Below are positions 1-6,314 of a stretch of 8,953 nucleotides of DNA, in pieces. The position numbers and the translations under genes are program-made. A model generated the notes under the pieces. The model was not told where the DNA came from. It saw nothing but the letters and a program-made list of their open reading frames with translations, and ran no database searches. The stretch lies in assembly GCA_050014835.1 (NCBI GenBank), contig JBEKCO010000063.1:1-8953 (forward strand), read 5' to 3'. This DNA is from Bog-793 sp050014835 (GTDB taxonomy: Bacteria > Actinomycetota > Acidimicrobiia > Acidimicrobiales > Bog-793). Position 1 is the first letter of the stretch. Each line of letters starts with the position of its first letter.

Positions 1-1
1 G

Positions 2-73
2 CGCGCCGCGCTCGATGACTACGTCGAGCGCGGCGTCACGCCGATCGACTACAACAAGGAGGACGCCGCCTGA
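2..73 (+). CDS. C-terminal end of an unidentified protein (partial, runs off left edge)
   Basis: An open frame enters from the left edge and ends at the TGA at 71-73. The 23 visible residues end in GVTPIDYNKEDAA. The segment is acidic and looks like an ordinary soluble C-terminus. The codons favour G or C in the third position, as real genes here do, and no other long frame competes at this spot. I do not recognise the family. The stop is followed almost at once by the degenerate tail of an IS30-type transposase fragment on the opposite strand, so this gene's original downstream neighbour or terminator may have been displaced. Confidence 0.6.
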   Translation, partial: RAALDDYVERGVTPIDYNKEDAA

Positions 74-79
74 ACATCA

Positions 80-339
80 CTGGGCCGCCACCGAAGTTCC
101 ACGGAACTCGGGACATCCTCTGCGCCGGAGCTCGGCGGCGGTCACTTCCAAGAGGTCGGTTCGTTAGTGCAGGTACTGGCGAAGAAGACCGTTGGCGTTC
201 GCGTTCGATCCGCGCTGCCATGGTGAGTGACGGTCGCAGAAGTAGATAGGGATGTCGGTGGCGACCGTGAAGTCGGCGTGGTTGGCCATCTCGGCTCCCC
301 GGCCCAGGTGACCGATCGGCAGAGCTCCTTCGCCAGGGC
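80..339 (-). pseudogene. IS30-family transposase remnant (C-terminal catalytic part, inactivated)
   Basis: The minus strand encodes a recognisable IS30-family DDE transposase fragment in two frames. The first frame reads LAKELCRSVTWAG (about 336-298). A second frame then continues RGAEMANHADFTVATDIP and IYFCDRHSPWQRGSNANANG, ending in LLRQYLH. Intact members read TWDRGxEMxxH and later SPWQRGSNENTNGLLRQYLPKGTDL. The switch is explained by loss of one base in the Asp codon of TWDRG, near 298-300. That Asp and the Glu of GSNEN, 33 residues apart, are the second and third DDE residues. Here the Asp is lost and the Glu is Ala. A TAA (minus strand, at 166-164) follows LH. Beyond it RTDLLEVTAAELRR still resembles the family, then similarity fades. 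The N-terminal two thirds and both IS ends are missing. This is a dead fossil of an insertion. Confidence 0.85.
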
Positions 340-421
340 AGGGCAAGGCAGGGCAGACGAACCTTCGCTTTGCGGTCGCGTCGGTCCATGCGAGCGCGTG
401 ACTGCGATCAGGCCAGGGTTC

Positions 422-1507
422 TCACTTCTCCCCGCCTTGATTGTCGAGGTGGAGTTCGCGCTGCCGTACATGCATCGCGTGGGCGTGTTGCACGGCGTCG
501 GATCCAGGCCCTCCAGTCGAGACCGCTTCGGCGCAGAATGGCGCCCCAAGCACCGCCGCGATGGTCGCCCCTACCGAAAGCCGCAAGGCGTTGAGCTCAT
601 AGCCGCCCTCAAGCACGAACACCAGCCGACCCGCGCCAGGGGCAAACTCACGCGCGCGTCGCGCGAGGTTGGCGAAGTCGCCCGAGGTCAGCGCGAGATT
701 GGCAAGCGGGTCGGCCCAGTGTGCGTCGAAGCCGGCCGAGACGAGGACCCAGGAGGGGGAGAAGCTGTCGACGGCCGGGGCGACGATCTCGTCGAACGCC
801 TTCAGAACGACGTCTCCAGTTGCGCCTGGCGGAAGTGGAACGTTGAGGGTCAAGCCGAGCGCGTTCGGTCCGCCAATCTCCTCCGCTCTTCCGGTCCCTG
901 GGAACAAGGGCCATTGATGTGTTGAGACGAACAGCACGCGTGGATCATCCCAGAAGGTCGACTGAGTTCCATTTCCATGATGGACGTCCCAGTCGAGGAT
1001 GAAGACGCGCTCGCCCCTATCGGCCAGTTCCGCGGCGCCGATTGCGATGTTGTTGAAAAAGCAGAAGCCCATCGCCTTGTTTGCTAGGGCGTGATGTCCT
1101 GGGGGTCTGGCCGCGACGAACGCGACATCGCCGATCCCGCTCGCGAGCGCGTCGATCGCGCCGAGCACACCGCCTGCGGCGAGCAACGCGGTATCCCAGG
1201 TGCCCAGGCTCACGTGGGTGTCGAAGTCGACGGCGCCACCACCACTCGCGCAGAACTCTCGGAGCGAACTCAGGTACGACGGGTTGTGGACCCGGGTGAG
1301 CTCGACCTCGGTGGCGCGGCGCTCCCCCAGGAAGATGGCGGCCTCGGACAACCCGGCGATGCTGATCCCATCGAGCGCGGCCTGCACGCGGGCAGGGCAC
1401 TCGGGGCTTCCGTCGGGGACTTGGTGCCGATCGAGTTCAGGTGAGCCTGCGACGACGAGCACGACGTCACTGTAGGTCGGGTAGCCGCTGGCGAGTCCGA
1501 CGACCAC
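422..1507 (-). CDS. Histone deacetylase superfamily protein (class II-like Zn-dependent deacetylase)
   Basis: This encodes a complete 361-residue member of the arginase/deacetylase fold (COG0123), a zinc hydrolase that removes acetyl groups from lysines or small amines. All signature motifs are present: RPPGHH at 134-139 (catalytic His pair), FCFFNN at 148-153, DWDVHHGNGT at 172-181 (zinc ligands D174 and H176), SAGFDAH at 257-263 (zinc ligand D261), and LEGGY at 299-303 with catalytic Y303. The N-terminal HxxPDGSPECPARV region matches the family's substrate-loop segment. There is no signal peptide, so it should be cytoplasmic. The start is uncertain. The GTG at 1507 has no well-placed Shine-Dalgarno sequence, and another GTG about 14 codons in, just before the first predicted strand (VLVVAG), is also possible. 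The ATGs further upstream are out of frame. It lies divergent to the Pat-like acetyltransferase gene, which suggests protein lysine acetylation control. Acetylpolyamine or other amide substrates cannot be excluded. Confidence 0.9.
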   Translation of the reverse strand: MVVGLASGYPTYSDVVLVVAGSPELDRHQVPDGSPECPARVQAALDGISIAGLSEAAIFLGERRATEVELTRVHNPSYLSSLREFCASGGGAVDFDTHVSLGTWDTALLAAGGVLGAIDALASGIGDVAFVAARPPGHHALANKAMGFCFFNNIAIGAAELADRGERVFILDWDVHHGNGTQSTFWDDPRVLFVSTHQWPLFPGTGRAEEIGGPNALGLTLNVPLPPGATGDVVLKAFDEIVAPAVDSFSPSWVLVSAGFDAHWADPLANLALTSGDFANLARRAREFAPGAGRLVFVLEGGYELNALRLSVGATIAAVLGAPFCAEAVSTGGPGSDAVQHAHAMHVRQRELHLDNQGGEK

Positions 1508-1525
1508 ACTTGTGACAGTCCATCA

Positions 1526-1865
1526 TTTCTCCATTTGAGCAGCCGTCGGTGCTCCGGACAGGTTGGCTGTGGAGATCGTGCCCCAGCGCCGGCGTCGGTG
1601 TGACGCGACTCGAACTCGACGGGCTGAGATGGCCGATCGAGGAGTGATGCCTGCACGTGCTGTTGAGGGCCTCGATCCACTCGAAGGCCGCCGAGGCGAG
1701 CTCGGCCTGCATTTCCCAGCGCCGGCGGTCGAGGAGCTCGAGCCGGGGCAGTCCGAAAAAGCCCTCGGCCGGGGTGTTATCGAGCGCATCACCGACGGCC
1801 CCGATCGCGCCGAGGATTCCAGCTGCCCGGAACCTCCTCCCGAACGCCCACGACGCGTGCCGACT
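1526..1865 (-). pseudogene. IS3-family transposase remnant (C-terminal part, frameshifted)
   Basis: The minus strand carries the end of an IS3-type OrfB transposase. From about 1862 it reads HASWAFGRRFRAAGILG, then GAIGAVGDALDN and TPAEGFF, LELLDRRRW, and RHHSSIGHLSP. This is the family's terminal block around the last catalytic Glu, here AEG with Glu near 1764-1766. After LSP (near 1620) the frame breaks. The adjacent frame continues VEFESRHTDAG and ARSPQPTCPEHR, the usual C-terminus, so one base has been lost. The integrase core with the first two Asp residues is missing and no start codon remains in a meaningful place. The fragment occupies most of the 393-bp space between the deacetylase gene and the Pat-like gene, so their promoters lie inside or beside transposon-derived DNA. 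Confidence 0.85.
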
Positions 1866-1883
1866 GGGATTAGCCATCATGCC

Positions 1884-1892
1884 TGGCATAAT
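1884..1892 (+). promoter_or_regulatory. Extended -10 promoter for a probably leaderless Pat-like mRNA
   Basis: The sequence TGGCATAAT is an extended -10 element: TGn followed by a hexamer with 5 of 6 matches to TATAAT. It ends 8 bases before the ATG at 1901, which places transcription initiation at about 1899-1901. No Shine-Dalgarno sequence precedes the ATG, only TCTCTGGAT, which fits leaderless translation, common in actinobacteria. No good -35 hexamer is visible at 16-18 bases upstream, which is typical for extended -10 promoters. The element lies just outside the recognisable IS3 remnant. Confidence 0.55.
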
Positions 1893-1900
1893 CTCTGGAT

Positions 1901-4606
1901 ATGAGTGTGCATAACCTTGAGAATCTGTTCAGCCCCCACCGCGTAGCTATCGTGGGCGCTGGCCGTGAGCCATCGCAGCTCGGCCACATTGTGCTGCGAA
2001 ACCTGGTCGATGCGGGCTTTGACGGAGTGGTCTATCCGATCAACCCGGGACGCGAATCGATCAGCGGCATTCAGGCCTACCCGAGCATCGCCGAGACACC
2101 GGCCAAGCCAGACCTGGCCATCGTCTGCACACCCGCCGCCTCGGTGCCCGACGTCGTGAGCGCCTGCGGTGAGAGGGGCGTGCCGGCCATCGAGGTGCTC
2201 TCGGCTGGTTTCCGGGAAGCCGGTGCCGAGGGATCTCAGCTCGAACAACGCGTCCGTGAGGAGTTGGGACGTTATGAAGGTATGCGGCTTCTGGGGCCTA
2301 ATTGTCTTGGACTCATCGTGCCGCGTCTCCGGCTCAACGCCAGCTTCGCCAAAACGATGCCGATCGATGGCCATATCGCGTTCGTCTCACAATCAGGAGC
2401 GCTCGCGACGTCCGTCATCGACTGGGCGGCCGCCCAGCAAATCGGCTTCTCTCAGGTCGTCTCCATCGGGAACATGGTCGACGTCGACCTCGGTGACTTG
2501 ATCGACTTCCTCGCGCAAGATGCGCATACACGCGCGATTTTCCTCTACATAGAGACGGTGACTCAGCCGCGTAAGTTCATGTCCGCCGCGCGCGCTTTCT
2601 CCCGTACCAAGCCGATCATCGTCTACAAAGCGGGGCGCTTTGCCGCGTCAGCTCAGGCCGCGGTCTCCCACACCGGCGCGATGGTCGGTGAGGATGCTGT
2701 CTACGACGCCGCATTGCGCCGCGCGGGCGCGGTGCGTGTCGGCCGGATAGAGGACGTGTTTGCCGCAGTAGAGCTACTCGCGCGTGAGCGCCCCATTCAC
2801 CTCTCACGCCTCGCGGTTGTGACAAACGCCGGCGGTCCTGGGGTCATGGCGGCGGACGCCTTGCTCGCACGTGACGGCGAGTTGGCGGAGCTCCAGCCGG
2901 CGACGCTCAAGGCCCTCGACGAGGTGCTGCCCGAGGCCTGGTCGCACGGTAATCCGGTCGACGTGCTCGGCGACGCGCCCGCCAAACGCTACGGAGAGGC
3001 GGTAAAGACCGTACTTGCCGACGAGGACGTTGACGCCGTGCTGGCGATCCTCACGCCTCAGGCGATGACTGATGCCAGCGCGATCGCCGACGCCGTGCTC
3101 GCGGCGCGGCAAGGGTCGTCCAAGCCGGTGCTGGCCGCCTGGATGGGCGGGCAGTCCGTGCGCGAGGGGCGCCAACGCCTCGGCGCTGGCGGGGTGGCCG
3201 CCTACGACTATCCCGAGCAGGCGATAGGCGCGCTGATGGACCTCGTGTCGTACGGCCGGAACCTCGAAACACTGCACGAGACGCCGCGCAGCATCCCCGT
3301 CGGCTTCGCGATCGACCGCCAGCGCGCCAAGGAGCTGATGACCGCGGTGCTCGCCGAAGGGACTGGCATCCTCTCGGAGACTTCCTCGAAGGCCCTGCTC
3401 GACGCGTACGAGATCCCCTTCACCAAGCCGCTGCCGGCGTTGTCCGCCGATGATGCCGTCGTGGCCGCAGAGCAGATGGGCTATCCGGTCGTACTTAAGG
3501 TCCGCTCTCCCGACGTCACACACAAGACCGACGTGGGCGGGGTCGAGCTCAGGTTGACTGACGCGGCCGCAGTGCGAGCGGCCTTCGACCGAATCGTCGC
3601 GTCCGTCCGAGAGCGGCGCCCCGAGGCAGAGATACAGGGCGTGACAGTCCAGCCGATGGTGCGGACCTCGGGTGGTTACGAGCTCGTGCTCGGTGCTCGC
3701 AAGGACCCGATCTTCGGTGCCGTCCTTCTGCTCGGCGCCGGAGGCGTAGCGACCGAGGTTCTTCGCGACCAGGCACTCGAGCTGCCGCCACTCAACGAGC
3801 GCCTCGCGCTCGGCATGCTCCAGTCGCTTCGGATCTGGCCACTGCTCGACGGGCACAGGGGGCGGCGGGCGGTCGACCTCGACGCGCTTCTGCAAGTCGT
3901 GATGCGCTTCTCCTACCTGGTCGCTGACTATCCCGAACTCAGTGAAATCGAGATCAACCCGCTACTCGTCAGCGCGGATGGGGCGATCGCTCTCGACGCG
4001 AGAGCCGTCGTGGACCAGTCGCTCGTCGGGCGCGAGATGCTGCCGTTCTCCCACCTCGCCATTCGCCCCTACCCCGAGGAGTACACACGGGAGGCGACAA
4101 CCTCGGGCGGGCTCAACGTGACGTTGCGCCCGATCAGGCCCGAGGACGAGCCGGCTTGGCTTGAGATGCTCGACGCCAGCTCGGACGAGACGATCTCCCA
4201 GCGCTTCAGCTCGATGGTGAGGCACACCCACGAGTTCGCGACACGCTTCTGCTTCATCGACTACGACCGCGAGTTCGCGATCGTCGCCGAAGTCGAGTCC
4301 GAGGACGGCTCAACGAAGCTCGCTGGCATCGGCCGGCTCGTTGCCGACGCCGCCCATCTGCGCGCCGAGTACGCCGTGCTCGTAGCCGACCCCTGGCAGC
4401 GGCGCGGCCTCGGTAATCTGCTGACCAGCTACTGCGTCGAGACTGCACCTTCGTGGGGACATTCGTGGGGAATTCGCAGCGTTTGCGCGGAGACGGGCAT
4501 TGGCAACGAGCACATGATCGCCGTGTTCCAGAAACAAGGCTTCAAGCTGACCCGTCGGGCCAGCGAGGGGATCGTCTTCGTCGAGCGTCGATTGAAGACC
4601 GGGTGA
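1901..4606 (+). CDS. Pat-type protein lysine acetyltransferase: NDP-forming acyl-CoA synthetase fused to GNAT domain
   Basis: This 901-residue protein has the architecture of PatZ/Pat enzymes, which use acetyl-CoA to acetylate lysines, classically on AMP-forming acetyl-CoA synthetase. In order it has a CoA-binding Rossmann domain (about 8-135, with VAIVGA at 15-20 and LLGPNCLG at 130-137), a succinyl-CoA-ligase-like domain (about 155-295), a linker, an ATP-grasp domain (about 470-705, with YPVVLKVRSPDVTHK at 528-542 and EIEINPLL at 682-689), and a GNAT domain (about 738-895). In the GNAT domain, E823 in AEYAVLV is the likely general base and QRRGLG at 833-838 is the CoA pyrophosphate loop. 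The segment AVSHTGAMVGED keeps H257, equivalent to the phosphohistidine of ADP-forming acetyl-CoA synthetases, so synthetase activity may remain. The ATG at 1901 agrees with the usual N-terminus and with the promoter just upstream. It is cytoplasmic. The divergent neighbour is an HDAC-family deacetylase. Confidence 0.92.
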   Translation: MSVHNLENLFSPHRVAIVGAGREPSQLGHIVLRNLVDAGFDGVVYPINPGRESISGIQAYPSIAETPAKPDLAIVCTPAASVPDVVSACGERGVPAIEVLSAGFREAGAEGSQLEQRVREELGRYEGMRLLGPNCLGLIVPRLRLNASFAKTMPIDGHIAFVSQSGALATSVIDWAAAQQIGFSQVVSIGNMVDVDLGDLIDFLAQDAHTRAIFLYIETVTQPRKFMSAARAFSRTKPIIVYKAGRFAASAQAAVSHTGAMVGEDAVYDAALRRAGAVRVGRIEDVFAAVELLARERPIHLSRLAVVTNAGGPGVMAADALLARDGELAELQPATLKALDEVLPEAWSHGNPVDVLGDAPAKRYGEAVKTVLADEDVDAVLAILTPQAMTDASAIADAVLAARQGSSKPVLAAWMGGQSVREGRQRLGAGGVAAYDYPEQAIGALMDLVSYGRNLETLHETPRSIPVGFAIDRQRAKELMTAVLAEGTGILSETSSKALLDAYEIPFTKPLPALSADDAVVAAEQMGYPVVLKVRSPDVTHKTDVGGVELRLTDAAAVRAAFDRIVASVRERRPEAEIQGVTVQPMVRTSGGYELVLGARKDPIFGAVLLLGAGGVATEVLRDQALELPPLNERLALGMLQSLRIWPLLDGHRGRRAVDLDALLQVVMRFSYLVADYPELSEIEINPLLVSADGAIALDARAVVDQSLVGREMLPFSHLAIRPYPEEYTREATTSGGLNVTLRPIRPEDEPAWLEMLDASSDETISQRFSSMVRHTHEFATRFCFIDYDREFAIVAEVESEDGSTKLAGIGRLVADAAHLRAEYAVLVADPWQRRGLGNLLTSYCVETAPSWGHSWGIRSVCAETGIGNEHMIAVFQKQGFKLTRRASEGIVFVERRLKTG

Positions 4607-4640
4607 TCGGGTAGTTCGAGATTCGCCCAGTCTCATGGTG

Positions 4641-4660
4641 GCGACCGCATTCGAGGTCGC
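4641..4660 (+). terminator. Weak hairpin after the Pat-like gene
   Basis: GCGACC and GGTCGC form a 6-bp stem around an 8-base loop, 34 bases after the Pat-like stop codon. No T-run follows. It could reduce readthrough into cofC or could be chance in GC-rich DNA. It is the only stem I see between these two genes. Confidence 0.25.
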
Positions 4661-4737
4661 GTTACATCCCCGGTGCAATCGCGCAACGGGCGTGGGTTCC
4701 TTCAAGAGCATCAACTCAGAAAGGAGGACCTACACCC

Positions 4738-4857
4738 GTGGCACCACGAGTATTCCCCGGCGAGGGTGTCCGCGCGGAGATTGACGCGCACCCCGGTCGC
4801 CGGCTCGCCGGACGCGGCCCGTCGCCGAGGCCCGCATGCGCACCTTCCGTACAATGA
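4738..4857 (+). CDS. Possible small ORF or leader peptide (39 aa) ahead of cofC
   Basis: A strong Shine-Dalgarno sequence, AAGGAGG at 4721-4727, lies 10 bases before this GTG. The GTG opens a 39-codon frame that starts MAPRVFPGEGVRAEIDAHPG and ends at the TGA at 4855-4857. The product would be basic, rich in Pro, Arg and Gly, without a membrane segment. I do not recognise it. The stop lies 4 bases before the GTG of cofC, so a ribosome finishing here could re-initiate on cofC. It could be a leader peptide that couples translation, a small protein gene, or a remnant start region of a lost gene. Against it stand the slightly long spacing and the weak codon bias. An overlapping longer frame from 4673 has no ribosome binding site and is not favoured. 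Confidence 0.4.
   Translation: MAPRVFPGEGVRAEIDAHPGRRLAGRGPSPRPACAPSVQ
4850..4855 (+). promoter_or_regulatory. -10 element placed for leaderless cofC transcription
   Basis: TACAAT matches TATAAT at 5 of 6 positions. It ends exactly 6 bases before the GTG at 4862, so the expected transcription start coincides with the first base of the cofC start codon. No convincing -35 is seen at the standard spacing. This would give cofC a transcript of its own, independent of the small ORF upstream. Confidence 0.45.
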
Positions 4858-4861
4858 CTCG

Positions 4862-5470
4862 GTGCGCGCCGTCCTCATCCCGGTGAAATCCTTCGGGCTG
4901 GCCAAACTGCGGCTCGCTCCGGTGCTCGACGACTCGGCGAGGCGGCGGCTCGCTCGCGAACTCGCCGACATCGCGGTGTCGGCCGCGAACGGAGCGCCCG
5001 TCTACGTTATCTGCGACGACGGCGACGTCGCGGACTGGGCGATCAGCCGGAGAGCGACCGTCCTGTATGCGCCGGGACTGGGGCTCTCGGCGGCGGTCGA
5101 GGCTGGCGTCGGCTACCTCGCGGAGCAGGGCTTCTCCCTCGCTGTCGTCGCCCACGCCGATCTTCCCTTCGTGAGCGACCTCTCCGGATTCGGAGTGCCC
5201 TCCGAGGTGACCCTCGCCCCGGATCGCGAACATGACGGTACAAACGTCGCCGCGGTGCCGACGGCCCGGGGATTCCGATTCTCGTATGGGCCGGGATCCT
5301 TCCATCGCCACCGGGCGGAGGCAGAACGGCTCGGGTTGCGCCTCACCGTCATCGACGACTGGCGGCTGTCCACGGACGTCGACGTGCCCGCCGACCTCGC
5401 GCTCGTCACCCGCGTCGACCCGCCTGGCACGGAGGGCCCGGCGACCACCGCTGGCGAAACGAGGAAATGA
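4862..5470 (+). CDS. cofC: 2-phospho-L-lactate / phosphoenolpyruvate guanylyltransferase (coenzyme F420 biosynthesis)
   Basis: This enzyme of the CofC/FbiD family joins GTP with phosphoenolpyruvate (actinobacterial FbiD) or 2-phospho-L-lactate (archaeal CofC). The product is the activated intermediate that FbiA/CofD uses to build coenzyme F420. The 202-residue protein shows the nucleotidyltransferase start LIPVKSFGLAKLRLAP at 5-20, the HADLPF segment at 98-103 that holds the metal-binding Asp, and the family-specific APDREHDGTN at 119-128 and YGPGSFHRH at 142-150. STDVDVPADLA at 170-180 closes the fold. The GTG at 4862 puts the first beta strand directly at the N-terminus, as in homologues. 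A longer in-frame extension to 4673 has no family similarity. The stop overlaps the ATG of an 18-codon mini-ORF that leads into the PIG-L gene. A carboxyl-terminal extension rich in Gly, Thr and Pro (about 185-202) looks disordered. Confidence 0.93.
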   Translation: MRAVLIPVKSFGLAKLRLAPVLDDSARRRLARELADIAVSAANGAPVYVICDDGDVADWAISRRATVLYAPGLGLSAAVEAGVGYLAEQGFSLAVVAHADLPFVSDLSGFGVPSEVTLAPDREHDGTNVAAVPTARGFRFSYGPGSFHRHRAEAERLGLRLTVIDDWRLSTDVDVPADLALVTRVDPPGTEGPATTAGETRK

Positions 5471-5526
5471 TGTCAGCACAGCACGCCGCGAGCCCCTTCG
5501 CCCCCCAGGTCGCGCCGCCGAGATGA
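5470..5526 (+). other. 18-codon mini-ORF linking cofC and the PIG-L gene
   Basis: An ATG at 5470, with a second in-frame ATG directly before it at 5467, opens the frame MSAQHAASPFAPQVAPPR. It ends at a TGA that overlaps the ATG of the PIG-L gene (ATGA at 5523-5526). The ATG pair also overlaps the cofC stop, and GAGGAA lies just before it. The layout allows chained termination and re-initiation through three frames. It may equally be the original N-terminus of the PIG-L protein put out of frame by an indel. I would not call it a protein gene without expression data. Confidence 0.25.
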
Positions 5527-6251
5527 CGACGAACCTGCCGACCCCAAGACGTGCGCTCGCGATCGCCGCTCACCCGGACGACATCGAGTTTGGCTGCGGT
5601 GGCACGTTCGCTAAGTGGGCGCGCGACGGGTGCGAGACCTTCCACCTCGTCTGCACCGACGGTTCGAAGGGGAGCTGGGACGCCGCGTGGGACACGACCG
5701 AGTTCGTCGCCACGCGGCAGGCGGAACAACGCGCCGCGGCGCATGTCCTGGGCGGGACCACCGAGGTCGTCTTCCTCGGATGGCCCGACGGGGAGCTCGA
5801 GGCCGGCAGAAACCAGCAGCGCGAGATCGCTCGATAGATCCGAACGATCGCCCCGGACGTCCTGCTCGGTCACGATCCGTGGAAGCGTCACCGCCTCCAC
5901 CCCGACCATCGCAACGCCGGATTCCTTCTCACCGACGGGGTCGTCGCGGCACGCGATCCGCTGTTCTTCCCCGGTCTCGGACTGCCGCCGCACCGGCCGA
6001 GCACGATCCTGTTGTTCGAAGCCGACACCGTCGATCACGTGGAGGACATCACGGTTTCCCTGGAGACGAAGATCGCGGCGCTCCTTGAACACCGCAGTCA
6101 GCTGCGTTCGACGATGGGGATCCCGGACGAGGACACGCAAGGAGGTCCTGGTCTCGACGCGTTCCGCGAGCGGATCAGGACCGAGGCTGCGAAGTTCGCC
6201 GCACCTTACCGGTTCGCGGCAGGAGAAGGATTCAAGCTGCTCGAGGCATGA
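5523..6251 (+). pseudogene. PIG-L/LmbE-family N-deacetylase interrupted by an in-frame amber codon
   Basis: This family contains zinc-dependent deacetylases of N-acetylglucosamine-type substrates, such as MshB and Mca in mycothiol metabolism and LmbE-like enzymes. The 242-position frame begins MTTNLPTPRRALAIAAHPDD, with zinc ligands H17 and D20 in the AHPDD motif. It continues FLGWPDGEL, then meets TAG at 5835-5837 (position 105). The same frame goes on for 137 residues with full family character, including LLGHDPWKRHRLHPDHR at 114-130, which supplies the third zinc ligand. It ends cleanly at the TGA at 6249-6251. The truncated product would lack that ligand and the C-terminal half. The frame is otherwise undamaged, so the change is recent, an assembly error, or read through. 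Its neighbour cofC suggests cotranscription. The substrate is unknown. Confidence 0.88.
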
Positions 6252-6256
6252 GCAGA

Positions 6257-6296
6257 CCACTCTGAGCCCTGGCCCGCAGGCCAGGGCTCAGAGTGG
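6257..6296. terminator. Perfect 18-bp hairpin between convergent genes
   Basis: CCACTCTGAGCCCTGGCC at 6257-6274 pairs without mismatch with 6279-6296 around the tetraloop CGCA. It starts 5 bases after the PIG-L stop and ends 18 bases before the stop of the convergent hupB gene, so it is placed to end transcripts from both sides. No T-run follows on either strand. U-less hairpin terminators are common in high-GC actinobacteria. Confidence 0.85.
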
Positions 6297-6314
6297 ACGC
6301 GTTACGTGTTGCTT

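Noticed and set aside
335..358. Short GGGCA-type direct repeats
   Set aside because: Only a few imperfect copies of 4-6 bases at the edge of the IS30 remnant, too short to be a CRISPR or iteron array.
227..925. 232-codon plus-strand frame across the IS30 remnant and the deacetylase 3' end
   Set aside because: It crosses two unrelated minus-strand coding segments and shows no protein-like motifs.
2804..3895. 363-codon open frame on the minus strand inside the Pat-like gene
   Set aside because: It is antisense to conserved ATP-grasp and linker sequence, has no family character, and such shadows are expected in GC-rich DNA.
4673..4861. 63-codon N-terminal extension of cofC
   Set aside because: The family begins at LIPVK right after the GTG at 4862. 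The extension is Arg/His/Pro-rich with no similarity and no ribosome binding site at 4673.
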